Of a stretch of DNA of 64,000 nt, positions 37,224 to 46,958 are shown piece by piece; the stretch's first letter is position 1; each line of letters starts with the position of its first letter. The notes below the pieces were generated by a model, which saw only the letters and a program-made list of their open reading frames with translations, ran no database searches and had not been told where the DNA came from. The stretch covers positions 1 through 64,000 of the forward strand of contig CALWUT010000003.1 in the NCBI GenBank assembly GCA_944384825.1, given 5' to 3'. Made by a program: the position numbers and the translations under genes. The stretch is from an uncultured Clostridia bacterium. Its GTDB lineage: Bacteria > Bacillota > Clostridia > Oscillospirales > Acutalibacteraceae.

Positions 37224-37252
37224 TTGTCTAATTAAAATAGCTATGATATAAT
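37224..37252 (+). promoter_or_regulatory. promoter of the CvpA-like gene
   Basis: TTGTCT (37224-37229) and TATAAT (37247-37252), 17 bases apart, 48 bases upstream of the start codon. Confidence 0.65.
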
Positions 37253-37300
37253 ATAAAAGTGAATGCAATTAATTTTTTAAAGGAATAATGGAGGTAAGTC

Positions 37301-38008
37301 TTGAGTGCTTTATTATTAGATGTTAGCTTAATATTAATTTACATGATATTTGCATTTACTGGATTTAAAAGTGGAATTATAAAATCTTTTTTGACATTTA
37401 TAAATTCAATTTTTTCTTCATTTGCTGCTCTTTATTTTTCTAAAGTATTTTCAAATTTGACTTACAATTATTATTTTAAGCCTTTACTTTCAAATTACTT
37501 AATCAATAATTTACCGGAATGTAACTTCAACACAAGAGATTTATTGGAAAAAGTTCCGGAGCGAGTCATAAAGATATTATTAAGCTCTGGAATAACATTC
37601 TCAAATATTACCCATATTATAGGTAAGGTAGACAAAGAATTTTTACATGAAAGAATTATAGAAATTTTTAAACCGATATTTATGGAATTTACTCGATCTT
37701 TGTTAAGTAGCATATTGTTTATATTATTTATATCTCTGGGACATTTAATTATAAGACTAATTTTGAAATTTTTAAAATTAGGTGCAATTAAAAATATCAG
37801 TAAAGTGATAGGAAGTATATTCGGGATCTTGAAAGGATATATAATAATTTCAATTTTTATGTGCTGTCTTAAAGCTATAATACCATATTGCGGAAATAAA
37901 ACTTATAATTTATTTACCCATGACAGTATATCGTCTACAAAGATATTTAAACATATGTATATTAACAATCCTATTTATGAAATTTTTGAAATAATGAATA
38001 ATACATAA
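37301..38008 (+). CDS. CvpA family membrane protein
   Basis: 235 residues from TTG at 37301 (GGAGG upstream). The N-terminus LLLDVSLILIYMIFAFTGFK with a following SGIIKSF matches the CvpA start (first helix, then a conserved G-x-x-x-G turn). Further helices at about 28-48, 130-155 and 170-195 give four to five membrane segments. CvpA proteins are small integral membrane proteins linked to envelope stress and colicin V production in E. coli; the biochemical role is unsettled. pgsA follows after 41 bases. Confidence 0.65.
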   Translation: MSALLLDVSLILIYMIFAFTGFKSGIIKSFLTFINSIFSSFAALYFSKVFSNLTYNYYFKPLLSNYLINNLPECNFNTRDLLEKVPERVIKILLSSGITFSNITHIIGKVDKEFLHERIIEIFKPIFMEFTRSLLSSILFILFISLGHLIIRLILKFLKLGAIKNISKVIGSIFGILKGYIIISIFMCCLKAIIPYCGNKTYNLFTHDSISSTKIFKHMYINNPIYEIFEIMNNT

Positions 38009-38049
38009 AATTTCCTTGTATAAAAGGCCGGATTGGAGGATGAGTAAAG

Positions 38050-38625
38050 ATGAACAGTTTTCAATATATGAAAACTAATTTTAATATTCCTAATTTTCTT
38101 TCATTATTAAGAATAGTAATTTTAGTACCTTTTGTTATTTTTGTCACAAAAGATGAGTATAGTAAAGTTGGATTCGTTTTAATATTATCCGGTCTTACTG
38201 ATTTAATGGATGGATATATTGCTAGAAAATTAAATCAAATAACAGTCCTTGGAAAAATGCTTGATCCTACTGCTGACAAGCTTACCTTAATGACGATTAT
38301 GGTTTGTATAAGTTTGAAATTTCCTCAAATGTTTCCTTTTATGGTCATTTTAATAATCAAAGAAGTTTTGATGTTGGCCGCAGGAGGTATTTTGCTGAAA
38401 CTTAAAAAAACACCTCCTTCTTCTCAGTGGTATGGTAAAGTTTCGACGGTAGTTTTTTACGTTTCTGCCATAATAATAATTAGTATTAAAGCATTAATAG
38501 GTAAAGATATTGAGATATTAAATAACTTACTTATGTTTTTTACTTCTGTATGTATGCTTTACTCTTTATGGAGATACTTTAAAATTTTCAAGACATTAAT
38601 TAAAAGTGAAAAAGTAAATCTGTAA
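38050..38625 (+). CDS. pgsA: CDP-diacylglycerol-glycerol-3-phosphate 3-phosphatidyltransferase
   Basis: 191 residues with about five membrane helices. The CDP-alcohol phosphotransferase signature is complete: SGLTDLMDGYIARKL near 47 and GKMLDPTADKLTLM near 68 (D-G-x2-A-R-x8-G-x3-D-x3-D). NIPNFLSLLRIVILVPFVIF at the N-terminus is typical. It makes phosphatidylglycerol phosphate, the committed step to PG and cardiolipin. Preceded by TTGGAGG. Confidence 0.94.
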   Translation: MNSFQYMKTNFNIPNFLSLLRIVILVPFVIFVTKDEYSKVGFVLILSGLTDLMDGYIARKLNQITVLGKMLDPTADKLTLMTIMVCISLKFPQMFPFMVILIIKEVLMLAAGGILLKLKKTPPSSQWYGKVSTVVFYVSAIIIISIKALIGKDIEILNNLLMFFTSVCMLYSLWRYFKIFKTLIKSEKVNL

Positions 38626-38725
38626 GATAAATTCGTATAAAGTACAAATATTTAAATAAAATTGAAGTATATGAAGATTAAATAAATTAAAATTTAATAA
38701 GTAATGTAATTTAAGGAGTAGTGTT

Positions 38726-41017
38726 ATGCTGTGTTCAAGGTGTAAAAAGAGATCAGCGATACTTTTTGTATCTTCGGGTAAAGAAAAGTCCGGAGCAGAA
38801 GGGCTTTGTGCGAACTGTGCCAAAGAAATAGGCGTAGATCCTCTTAAAAATATAATAAACAAAATGGGTATGTCTGAACAAGATGTTTCAGAGATGCAAG
38901 AACAATTTTCTCAAATATTAGAAAGTGAACTTGATGTTTCAGACTCTGAAGAAAAAACAGAAGATTTTACTCCCGGAGGAGCAACTACTCTTCCGATCAT
39001 AAAAAATCTTTTTTCTAATATACTTTTTCCAGAAAGAGACGGATTTTCAAATAATCAAGATAAAGAAAATTCAGATGGAAATAAAACAAGAAAAAAATCT
39101 AAACGTAAAAACTTAGACTTATATTGCAATAATCTTACTGCAAAGGCAAAAAATGGTGAACTTGACCGAATCATCGGGCGAGAACAAGAAATAAATCGCA
39201 CTATTCAAATTCTTTGCAGAAGAACTAAAAATAATCCATGTTTAATTGGCGAACCGGGAGTAGGTAAAACTGCCATTGCAGAAGGACTTGCAATAAAAAT
39301 TCAAGAAGGAAACGTTCCTTACAGATTAAAAAGCAAAGAAATTCATCTTCTTGATTTAACTGCCTTGGTTGCCGGAACTCAGTTTAGAGGTCAATTTGAA
39401 GGTAGAATAAAAGGTCTTGTTGAAGAAGTTAAAAAAGATGGTAATGTTATATTATTTATTGATGAAGTTCATAATTTGGTGGGAGCAGGGGACTCAGAAG
39501 GATCAATGAGTGCGGCAAATATTTTAAAACCGGCACTTTCAAGAGGAGAAATACAAGTAATTGGTGCAACTACATTTGCGGAGTATAGAAAACACATAGA
39601 AAAAGATGCTGCTTTGGAAAGACGCTTTCAATCTGTAAAGATTGCAGAGCCGTCTATAAACCAAACTATAGAAATTTTAAAAGGTGTAAAAGATTATTAT
39701 GAATCTCATCACAGAGTAAAGATATCTGACGAACTCATAAGAAGTTTAACGATATTATCTGAAAGATATATTACAGACCGATTTTTACCGGATAAAGCTA
39801 TTGACTTGATGGATGAAGCATGTACTTATGCATCATTACATAATAAGTATCTAGTTGCTTACGATAAAATAATTTATGAAATTGAGAAGTTAAAAAAAGA
39901 AGAAGAGGCACTTGCCACAGGGGAAAATTCGGACTATGAGGCACTAGCTAAAATAAGGTGCGAGCTGGCGAAAAACGAAAAAGAACTTGAAGAAATAAGA
40001 TTGCAAGCTTTAGGCAAATCAGTAAATTCATCAGATGTTGCGCACGTTATAGAGCTTTGGACTGGTATACCTTCTTCTAAAGTCGAAGAGAGAGAGTTTA
40101 GTAAACTCAGATCTTTGGAAAGTAAACTAAAAAGTAAGATTATTGGCCAAGATAAAGCAGTAGAAGAAGTTACTGCAGCAATAAGAAGAAACAGAGTACA
40201 AATAAGTCCCAGACGCAGACCGGCATCATTTATTTTTGCCGGACCTACGGGTGTTGGTAAAACTGAGCTCGTGAAAGTACTTGCTAACGAACTTTTTGAT
40301 ACTCCCGATTCGTTAATAAGACTAGATATGTCAGAATACATGGAGAAGCATTCTGCTGCAAAGATAGTAGGATCACCTCCGGGATATGTGGGATATGATG
40401 AAGCAGGACAGCTTACCGAAAAAGTACGTCAACGTCCGTATTCAGTTGTTTTACTTGATGAAATTGAAAAAGCTCATCCTGACGTCATGAATATACTCCT
40501 TCAGATCCTTGACGAAGGAAAAATTACTGATTCTCACGGAAGAGCTGTTAATTTTGAAAATACAGTAATCGTTATGACTTCTAATGCCGGAAGTGACAAA
40601 AAAATTGGAACTTTAGGTTTTGGAAAGAACGAAAATGAGTTTACAAAAGAAAAAACTATAAAAGCACTCAGGGAGTTTTTAAAACCGGAATTTATCAGTC
40701 GGATCGATGAAATTATAGTATTTAATAACCTCACTAAAAATGATTTTACTAAAATAGCAAAACTTATGTTAGATGAATACGTAGATTCAATGTCAGAGCA
40801 TGGAATAAGGTTCCGGTATGATGATAAATCCTTAGGGCTGCTGGCGGAAAAGTCTTTTGGAGGAAAGAGTGGAGCAAGAGATTTACGTAATTTAATAAGG
40901 AAAGAAGTAGAAGACAAAATTTCTTTATCTATTATTGAAAATAATGGCACCAATATGGGAAAAGTATTTTTAACTATAGATGGAGATAATAAACTTAAAG
41001 TTATGAAAGATAACTAA
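38726..41017 (+). CDS. ClpE-like Hsp100 AAA+ unfoldase with N-terminal zinc finger
   Basis: 763 residues. The first 40 carry a four-Cys treble clef (LCSRCKKR ... [10 protein letters not shown]) as in ClpE, replacing the Clp-N repeats of ClpC. A flexible linker (70-135) leads to AAA-1 with [20 protein letters not shown] near 175 and [15 protein letters not shown] near 240, a short middle domain near 395-430, and AAA-2 with [20 protein letters not shown] near 500 and [16 protein letters not shown] near 575. It feeds substrates to ClpP or acts as disaggregase. AAGGAG precedes it. nrdR follows after 28 bases, a non-typical partner. Confidence 0.88.
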   Translation: MLCSRCKKRSAILFVSSGKEKSGAEGLCANCAKEIGVDPLKNIINKMGMSEQDVSEMQEQFSQILESELDVSDSEEKTEDFTPGGATTLPIIKNLFSNILFPERDGFSNNQDKENSDGNKTRKKSKRKNLDLYCNNLTAKAKNGELDRIIGREQEINRTIQILCRRTKNNPCLIGEPGVGKTAIAEGLAIKIQEGNVPYRLKSKEIHLLDLTALVAGTQFRGQFEGRIKGLVEEVKKDGNVILFIDEVHNLVGAGDSEGSMSAANILKPALSRGEIQVIGATTFAEYRKHIEKDAALERRFQSVKIAEPSINQTIEILKGVKDYYESHHRVKISDELIRSLTILSERYITDRFLPDKAIDLMDEACTYASLHNKYLVAYDKIIYEIEKLKKEEEALATGENSDYEALAKIRCELAKNEKELEEIRLQALGKSVNSSDVAHVIELWTGIPSSKVEEREFSKLRSLESKLKSKIIGQDKAVEEVTAAIRRNRVQISPRRRPASFIFAGPTGVGKTELVKVLANELFDTPDSLIRLDMSEYMEKHSAAKIVGSPPGYVGYDEAGQLTEKVRQRPYSVVLLDEIEKAHPDVMNILLQILDEGKITDSHGRAVNFENTVIVMTSNAGSDKKIGTLGFGKNENEFTKEKTIKALREFLKPEFISRIDEIIVFNNLTKNDFTKIAKLMLDEYVDSMSEHGIRFRYDDKSLGLLAEKSFGGKSGARDLRNLIRKEVEDKISLSIIENNGTNMGKVFLTIDGDNKLKVMKDN

Positions 41018-41045
41018 CTCCAAACTAGTTAGTGAAGTGATAAAA

Positions 41046-41504
41046 ATGAAGTGTCCGTATTGTAATTTCGAAGATACTAAAGTAGTTGAATCGCGTTGTG
41101 CAGAAGATGGTTTAAAAGTTAGACGAAGACGAGAATGTGAAAATTGCTTGAAAAGATTTACGACTTATGAGGCAGTTGAACAGCTTCCTATAATAGTGGT
41201 TAAGCGTGACAATTCACGTGAAAGATTTGATAGAAAAAAAATTCTTTTTGGGCTTATGAGGGCTTGTGAAAAAAGAGCGGTATCAATGGCAGAGATCGAA
41301 GCTATGGTTCAAAGTGTAGAATCTATACTGCAAAATTCTTTGGATCGCGAAGTAAAATCTTCATTTATTGGTGATCTCTCTATGGAAGCTCTCAGACGTA
41401 AAGATGAGGTAGCTTACATTAGATTTGCATCTGTTTACCGGCAGTTCAAAGATGTGAAAGCTTTTATGGATGAACTTAAAAATTTTTTAGATGAGAGAAA
41501 ATAA
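41046..41504 (+). CDS. nrdR: transcriptional repressor NrdR
   Basis: 152 residues from ATG at 41046, giving the family start MKCPYCNFEDTKVVESR; a GTG 9 bases upstream is possible. Four-Cys zinc ribbon (CPYC, then CENCLKRFTTYE) is followed by an ATP-cone domain (IIVVKRDNSRERFDRKKILF near 51). NrdR represses ribonucleotide reductase genes in response to dATP. NrdR boxes or nrd genes are not seen in the window. A strong terminator follows. Confidence 0.95.
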   Translation: MKCPYCNFEDTKVVESRCAEDGLKVRRRRECENCLKRFTTYEAVEQLPIIVVKRDNSRERFDRKKILFGLMRACEKRAVSMAEIEAMVQSVESILQNSLDREVKSSFIGDLSMEALRRKDEVAYIRFASVYRQFKDVKAFMDELKNFLDERK

Positions 41505-41511
41505 ATTATAT

Positions 41512-41542
41512 CCAGACATTAATATAATGTCTGGAATTTTTT
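41512..41542 (+). terminator. rho-independent terminator after nrdR
   Basis: CCAGACATTA (41512-41521) and TAATGTCTGG (41525-41534) form a perfect 10-bp stem, followed by AATTTTTT. Confidence 0.9.
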
Positions 41543-41643
41543 AAAGTATCAGATTAATTTTCATAAAGAATTAATTATACGATTATATTAAAGTAAATAT
41601 TAAAAAATAATTGTGATTTCAAAAAAAATATGATAGAATTAAA

Positions 41644-42282
41644 ATGTCGAATTTTCAAATAAGGAGAAAAGTAAATTATGAAAAAAACTTTAAAATTTTA
41701 AAAGCTCTTTTCGGTTTAATTATTACTTTGAGTCTATTTTCTCATTATCAAGTAAATGCGCAAATTAGAGCTTGTGAGCTAGCATCAGGTGCGATTTTTG
41801 AATACACAGGAGATGAATTACAAGATTTACGTCAAGCTTTAGAGGAAATTAAAAAAACTTTCAATTCTAAGGGCGATAGAGTGACGAGTATAGAAGCTGC
41901 ATGTTCAGAGATTAATCAGTTTTTAGAGAAATATAGTTTTTCACGTAAAGTATGCAATAATATCTGTGCACAGAATACAATATTAGATTTAATATTTGAA
42001 TATAGTAGTGCACGTTTATGCTTTTTTGATAATGAGGGTAAAAAGAACTTTATATATTCTCCTAATTATAAAATAAACAATTTACGATTATCTAAGAGTG
42101 TTCATATATTATCTGAACTTATTAAGAACGTTAAACGTTGTTGTATATGCGTAAGCGTAGATCTAGTTATTAATTCTATTAAGCTAACTTGCGGAAGAAA
42201 TTTAGAGTATGAAATAGATTTTTGTAAAAATGAACTTTTGAAAAATTTTAAATCATATTGTGATAGTATAGTTATATGCTAA
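41644..42282 (+). CDS. putative secreted Cys-containing protein, start region frameshifted
   Basis: The open frame (212 residues) has a hydrophobic segment ILKALFGLIITLSLFSHYQV and a cut-site-like VNAQ near residue 40, then a helical Cys-containing domain of unknown family. The frame's first ATG lacks a ribosome site. A good AAGGAG stands 11 bases before an ATG at 41678, but that ATG is in another frame and ends after 7 codons. Adding one A to the A7 run at 41681-41687 would join them into MKKNFKILKALFGLIITL, a textbook signal peptide. So the gene is probably off by one base here, through mutation, slippage or assembly error. Nothing is known of its function. Confidence 0.55.
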   Translation: MSNFQIRRKVNYEKNFKILKALFGLIITLSLFSHYQVNAQIRACELASGAIFEYTGDELQDLRQALEEIKKTFNSKGDRVTSIEAACSEINQFLEKYSFSRKVCNNICAQNTILDLIFEYSSARLCFFDNEGKKNFIYSPNYKINNLRLSKSVHILSELIKNVKRCCICVSVDLVINSIKLTCGRNLEYEIDFCKNELLKNFKSYCDSIVIC

Positions 42283-42308
42283 TCTATTTTAAATATTTAG
42301 ATATAAAA

Positions 42309-42333
42309 TCTAGACATTCAATTAATGTCTAGA
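42309..42333. terminator. convergent palindrome between the secreted protein and GG-leader genes
   Basis: TCTAGACATT (42309-42318) and AATGTCTAGA (42324-42333) form a perfect 10-bp stem with a 5-base loop. It resembles the nrdR terminator core (AGACATT/AATGTCT) and could serve both converging genes. Confidence 0.5.
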
Positions 42334-42352
42334 TAAATTTTAACTATTTTTT

Positions 42353-42664
42353 TTAACGATAATAATGAACATGCTCTACTGTAACATCCGGTCTTCTACA
42401 TTTGGATGTAGAAGTAAAATATCCATCCTTATTTCCTCTTAAAATTCCTACAGCCATCATAATTAAACCGAATATTGTAAGAAATCCTCCGGAAAGTATA
42501 GTTACCGCTGGGCAATTGTAATCCGGTTTAATTTTAATACTTCCACCTCCGCCTGAGATTTCTTGTAACTCTTCTTCCGAACATTCTTGCAATAAAATCC
42601 TTGATTTTTTGAATTCTGTTTTATTCCTTAACTCAGTATCAAAACTTTGTTCAATTAGTTCCAT
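42353..42664 (-). CDS. double-glycine-leader precursor peptide with membrane segment
   Basis: 103 residues, ATG at 42664 behind GGGGAAAAT. Residues 1-39 are a charged leader ending SEEELQEISGG, a canonical double-glycine cleavage signal. The remainder has a hydrophobic stretch AVTILSGGFLTIFGLIMMAV and a basic, His- and Tyr-rich tail. That arrangement is found in bacteriocin-like peptides exported by C39-peptidase ABC transporters. Unlike the related copies at 13751 and 36032, the frame is intact. No exporter or immunity gene can be identified next to it. Confidence 0.6.
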   Translation of the reverse strand: MELIEQSFDTELRNKTEFKKSRILLQECSEEELQEISGGGGSIKIKPDYNCPAVTILSGGFLTIFGLIMMAVGILRGNKDGYFTSTSKCRRPDVTVEHVHYYR

Positions 42665-42771
42665 TTTTATTTTCCCCTTATCAAATTATTTATAATTTTA
42701 TTATATAATATAAATAATTTTTTATCAATCTTTAATTTAGTGAAACTAGATTAATTAAAGATTTAATATTT

Positions 42772-44601
42772 TTACTCAACCGTAACTGACTTAGCTAGAT
42801 TTCTAGGTTTATCTATATCGCATCCTCTGAATTTAGCAGTATAATAAGACATTAATTGCATAGGTATCACGCTAAGAGAAGGTAAAACAGTTTCATAAGT
42901 TTGAGGAATAGAAACTATATGATCGGAAATAGGTTTTAGCTTTTCATAATATTTTTCAGTAGTTAAAAACAAAATCTTAGCTCCACGCGCTTTAACTTCC
43001 CGTACATTGCTTATCATTTTATCCATTAATTTTTCTTGAGTTGCAATTGCAATTACTAAGGTATTTTTGTCAATCAAGGAAATCGTACCATGTTTAAGTT
43101 CTCCTGCAGCGTAAGCTTCAGAATGAATATAAGAAATTTCTTTAAGCTTTAAAGACCCCTCCATACATACCGCATAGTCTACGTTTCTACCTATGAAAAA
43201 CACTTTTTCGTAATAATAATAATTTTTTGCTATACTCATTATTTCTTCTTTACCTTCAAGAATTTTTTCTATATTTTCAGGTAAATTTTTTAAAGCTTCG
43301 ATAATTGATTCATATTTTTCATCAGAAATTTTATTTAAAGCTTTGCCAATATGAAGAGCTAAAATATACATTAGTGCAAGTTGAGTACTGTAAGCTTTAG
43401 TGGTGGCAACTGCTATTTCCGGACCTGCATGTGTATATAGTACATAATCTGATTCACTAGCTATTGAACTTCCCACTACGTTAACAATCGAAATAACTCT
43501 TGCTCCTAATCTTTTAGATTCTCTAAGAGCTGCCAAGCTATCTGCTGTTTCACCGGACTGACTTATTATTATCACAAGGGTATTTTCATCTACAATTGGA
43601 GATCTATATCTAAATTCAGAAGCTAAGTCTATTTCCACAGGTTTTCTAATTAGAAGTTCCATGAAGTATTTTGCAATGCATCCCACGTGATATGCCGATC
43701 CGCAAGCTACAATACAAATTTTATTTAAATTCTCTAAATACTCTTTAGAAAGATTTAAATTATCCAGTTTCAAGCTTTTACCCTCAATTCGTGGGTAAAC
43801 TGTATCTTTAATTGCACGAGGCTGCTCCATTATTTCTTTTAACATAAAATGTTCATATTGATTTTTTTCTGCTGCGTCTATTGACCAATTTATTACTGTT
43901 AATTTTTTTTCAGATAAATTTCCCTCGAAATCATAAAGCTTAAACCCTTCAGAATTAATTAAAGCAATTTGTTTTTCTTGGAGTCTGCAGATAGTGTCTG
44001 TTTTTGACAAAAGAGCCGGAATATCAGAAGCTATATAATTTTCATTTTCTGATGTTCCTATAATAAGCGGGCTGTCTTTTTTTACAGCTATTAATGTATC
44101 GGGATTATCCGCGCATATTATTCCAAGAGCAAAAGATCCTTGCAGTTTTTTAATTGAATTTTTTACTGTTTGAAATATGTCTCCTTCATAAAGACTGCTC
44201 ATAAGCTGCACAATTACTTCTGTATCTGTATCTGATTTAAATAAAAATCCTTTTTTCATTAGTTCTTCTTTTAACTCTATATAGTTTTCTATTATTCCAT
44301 TATGTACTAATGCAATTTTTCCGCACGCAGATACATGAGGATGAGCATTTATGTCTGTTGGATTTCCGTGTGTTGCCCAACGTGTGTGACCAATGCCTAG
44401 ACCCGCACAAAAGTCGTTGTTATCCTTTAATATTTCCTTTATTACTTTTAAATGACCTTGTTTTTTTACGACTCTTATTTTACCATTTGAATAAATTGCT
44501 ATTCCGGAAGAATCATAACCTCTATACTCAAGTTTTTCTAAGCCTTGAATTAAAAAAGGAACGGCGTTTCCTTTTCCTATACATCCTACTATTCCACACA
44601 T
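42772..44601 (-). CDS. glmS: glutamine-fructose-6-phosphate aminotransferase (isomerizing)
   Basis: 609 residues. MCGIVGCIGKGNAVPFLIQG begins with the catalytic Cys of the glutaminase domain, with GIGHTRWATHGNPTDINAHP near 70. Two SIS domains follow: IVACGSAYHVGCIAKYFME near 300, IIISQSGETADSLAALRESK near 348, and the C-terminal LAKSVTVE ending. It makes glucosamine-6-phosphate for peptidoglycan. The upstream region (44602-44700) is too short and AT-rich to contain a glmS ribozyme, and no conserved ribozyme core is seen. Confidence 0.97.
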   Translation of the reverse strand: MCGIVGCIGKGNAVPFLIQGLEKLEYRGYDSSGIAIYSNGKIRVVKKQGHLKVIKEILKDNNDFCAGLGIGHTRWATHGNPTDINAHPHVSACGKIALVHNGIIENYIELKEELMKKGFLFKSDTDTEVIVQLMSSLYEGDIFQTVKNSIKKLQGSFALGIICADNPDTLIAVKKDSPLIIGTSENENYIASDIPALLSKTDTICRLQEKQIALINSEGFKLYDFEGNLSEKKLTVINWSIDAAEKNQYEHFMLKEIMEQPRAIKDTVYPRIEGKSLKLDNLNLSKEYLENLNKICIVACGSAYHVGCIAKYFMELLIRKPVEIDLASEFRYRSPIVDENTLVIIISQSGETADSLAALRESKRLGARVISIVNVVGSSIASESDYVLYTHAGPEIAVATTKAYSTQLALMYILALHIGKALNKISDEKYESIIEALKNLPENIEKILEGKEEIMSIAKNYYYYEKVFFIGRNVDYAVCMEGSLKLKEISYIHSEAYAAGELKHGTISLIDKNTLVIAIATQEKLMDKMISNVREVKARGAKILFLTTEKYYEKLKPISDHIVSIPQTYETVLPSLSVIPMQLMSYYTAKFRGCDIDKPRNLAKSVTVE

Positions 44602-44722
44602 AAAATATTCTCTCCTTGAAAATTTGTATTATATACATATTAAAATATGTAATTGTTATTATACTAATTCGCACTTTAGATTTCAATTTATATGTTATTT
44701 AAAACAATAATATGCTTAAAAG

Positions 44723-45487
44723 CTATAGGTATTTTACTTTATCTGTAAATACATTGGAAATATAAAATTTTACATCAAAAAATTTTTCTTTTAAAGTTTT
44801 TGAAAGGGGAGAGAGTATTAAATTTTCCGTTTTAAAGTGTCCGGCGTCCACAACAGTAATATCAAATTGGTTAGCTTCTAAGAGCTGACTGTGTTTTATT
44901 TCTCCTGTTACAAATGCGTCCGCGTGATTTTCCACGACTTTATTAATGAGATTTCCTCCTGAACCTGAACAGACCGCTACTTTATTTATTTTGCGCGAAT
45001 TTTGAGTATATCTAACTCCTTCGCAGTAAAGTTTATTTTTTACAAAAAGGGCAAATTCTTCAGAAGTCATTTCTGACTTTAAATTTCCAATAAATCCAAG
45101 CGGATAAGTTTCAAAGTAAGAAAGAGGGGTTAATGAAGTAAGCTCTAAAGTTTCGGCTAAATAAAAATTTACACCATTTTTAGCTACATCCAGGTTAGTA
45201 TGTGCACATATTGCACTTAAGTTATATTTAATTAATTTATGAACTGCTTTATTAAATTCTATACTTTTTAAAGGCTTAAAAATAACAGGATGATGACTTA
45301 TTATTAAATTTACATCCAGTTTTTTCGCTTCTTCACATACTTCCGGTGTTATATCTAAAGAAAGAAGTACTTTATCAACTCTACAGTTTGGATCACCCAC
45401 CAAAATCCCACAGTTATCAAATTCCATAGCTGAAGCGAAAGGAGCGATAAGGTCTAAAAAATCATAAATTTGTTTTACTGTTTTCAC
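44723..45487 (-). CDS. Nif3/DUF34 family dinuclear metal-binding protein
   Basis: 254 residues. DNCGILVGDPNCRVDKVLLS near 24, LIISHHPVIFKPLKSIEF near 61, ICAHTNLDVAKNGVN near 92 and VVDAGHFKTENLIL near 213 contain the His, Asp and Glu metal ligands of the family. It starts 13 bases after trmK, as in many Firmicutes (the trmK-nif3 pair next to rpoD). Function is not settled; GTP cyclohydrolase-related activities have been proposed. Confidence 0.9.
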   Translation of the reverse strand: MKTVKQIYDFLDLIAPFASAMEFDNCGILVGDPNCRVDKVLLSLDITPEVCEEAKKLDVNLIISHHPVIFKPLKSIEFNKAVHKLIKYNLSAICAHTNLDVAKNGVNFYLAETLELTSLTPLSYFETYPLGFIGNLKSEMTSEEFALFVKNKLYCEGVRYTQNSRKINKVAVCSGSGGNLINKVVENHADAFVTGEIKHSQLLEANQFDITVVDAGHFKTENLILSPLSKTLKEKFFDVKFYISNVFTDKVKYL

Positions 45488-45500
45488 TTTTAATTCTCCT

Positions 45501-46202
45501 TTAGGGTTTACTGTTTAAAATATCTCTCAGATTTTTTATTATTTTACTGTAATATATTTCTTCCGATTTTAAATTTTTAGCTTCTGCACCTTTTTTTTGA
45601 TTGATAAGACTGTTAATTTGCTTATTAATGTATAGCTTAGCAGCTAAATCTAAAGAATTTTCTAAGAGACCTATATATAACTCTGCAGCGCTGAGGGTAT
45701 AAGGCATACCGGTATAAGACGCTTTCATAACTACATAGATTTTTTTTTCGCATTCTACTGCATATTCTTCTTCTATTTTGTATCCGTCTGCCGCTAAGTA
45801 GGTTCTTAAATTTTTTTCGTACTTCATTGGCTGAAGGATGAATTTTTTACTTTTTTTATTTTGCCAAGTACATTCTTTTAATATTTTAGATATAAGATTT
45901 CCACCCATTCCTGCTATAACTATTTCGTCTGCTTCTTTTTCTGATATATTTTTAAGTCCGTCTGAGGTACGAATTTTTATTATCTTTTCAAGATTATATT
46001 TTTCTACATTACGCTTGGCATTTTTTAAAGGGCCTTCACGCAAATCTGAAGCTACTGCGAAAGCTATTTTACTTTCAAGTGCTAAATATATGGGTAAGTA
46101 CGCATGATCAGTTCCAATATCTGCTATACTTGATCCGGGAGTAATCATATCAGCACACTTTAAAAGTCTTGTGCTGAGTTTAAATTTATCATAATTACGC
46201 AT
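45501..46202 (-). CDS. trmK: tRNA (adenine-22-N1)-methyltransferase
   Basis: 233 residues from ATG at 46202, with TAGGAA upstream; a TTG two codons earlier is possible. Rossmann methylase motif I SIADIGTDHAYLPIYLA near 25, then SDLREGPLKNAKRNVEKY near 54 and the NPPY-like IVIAGMGGNLISKIL near 89, and LQPMKYEKNLRTYLA near 119. It modifies A22 in bacterial tRNAs. The gene normally follows rpoD; dnaG and rpoD are not in this window. Confidence 0.92.
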   Translation of the reverse strand: MRNYDKFKLSTRLLKCADMITPGSSIADIGTDHAYLPIYLALESKIAFAVASDLREGPLKNAKRNVEKYNLEKIIKIRTSDGLKNISEKEADEIVIAGMGGNLISKILKECTWQNKKSKKFILQPMKYEKNLRTYLAADGYKIEEEYAVECEKKIYVVMKASYTGMPYTLSAAELYIGLLENSLDLAAKLYINKQINSLINQKKGAEAKNLKSEEIYYSKIIKNLRDILNSKP

Positions 46203-46345
46203 TTTCAAATTCCTATTTATTTTATAATTTAATTATCGACCATAATATGTTTTCCGGACAAAATTTTATTTACAAAACAAAGAAGCTACGATTTTAAAAC
46301 GTAGCCTCATTAACTTAGTTAATAGGGAGGGAAAAATAGATTTGA

Positions 46346-46633
46346 TTATCTTGATTCTTCTTTCATTTTTGCAAAGCATTCACTGCAGTAAACCGGACGA
46401 TCTTCACGTGGTTTAAATGGAACTTTTGCTTCCCCACCGCAAGAAGCACATTCAGCTATGAAAATTTCACGTTCTTGACCTTGTCTGTTTGCCATTTTAC
46501 GAGCATCGCGACAAGCTTTACATCTTTGAGGTTCATTTGTAAAACCTTTTTCAGCGTAAAATTCTTGTTCTCCTTCTGTAAAAATGAATTCGTTTCCGCA
46601 ATCCTTGCAGACTAAAGTTTTGTCTTCGTACAT
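46346..46633 (-). CDS. zinc-ribbon protein
   Basis: 95 residues with two paired Cys modules: VCKDCGNEF near 9 with CKACRDARK near 38, and CASCGGEAKVPFKP near 61 with VYCSECFAKM near 81. Small proteins with this architecture (probable zinc-ribbon, often with the CxDCGxxFxFTxGEQxFYxxKG block) are widespread in Clostridia and Chloroflexi and are uncharacterised. ATG at 46633 has AGGTATG upstream, a weak site. Monocistronic. Confidence 0.8.
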   Translation of the reverse strand: MYEDKTLVCKDCGNEFIFTEGEQEFYAEKGFTNEPQRCKACRDARKMANRQGQEREIFIAECASCGGEAKVPFKPREDRPVYCSECFAKMKEESR

Positions 46634-46664
46634 GAGACATACCTCGCTTTATTAAAATAAAATT

Positions 46665-46734
46665 TGCCCTAGGACGGGTTCGCACCGACACCTCTGAATA
46701 AAAACAACGCTCTGCTACACTAAGCTACTTGGGC
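46665..46734 (-). pseudogene. degenerate tRNA
   Basis: The minus strand shows a tRNA outline: acceptor GCCCAAG with CTAGGGC (one A-A mismatch), an intact D arm GCTT...GAGC with an AGTGTAGCA loop, and a T-arm position reading GTCGG-TGCGAAC-CCGTC. The T loop has G in place of the second T of TTCGA and one T-T mismatch in the stem. Only 19 bases separate the D arm from the T arm instead of about 23, so a normal 17-base anticodon arm cannot form. It is either a dead tRNA or a very divergent one; the anticodon cannot be read. Confidence 0.45.
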
Positions 46735-46958
46735 ATACATTATATGTTTTAAATTTAGTAACTGAATTATACATTAGTATAAAAATTAAGTCAATGATTT
46801 TTCTTGTTTTTTCTTTTAAATTGTTAAATATTAATAATTGATCTCTGTAATTAGGTGTGGGTAGCTTGTACAATTTTACTATATATATGGTATATACTGG
46901 ATTTTTTTGTAATAAATTATGTACTAAAATTCATTTAAGAATTATGGCATTTAAAAGA

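Noticed and set aside
44602..44722. glmS ribozyme upstream of glmS
   Set aside because: Only a short AT-rich region without the conserved ribozyme core.
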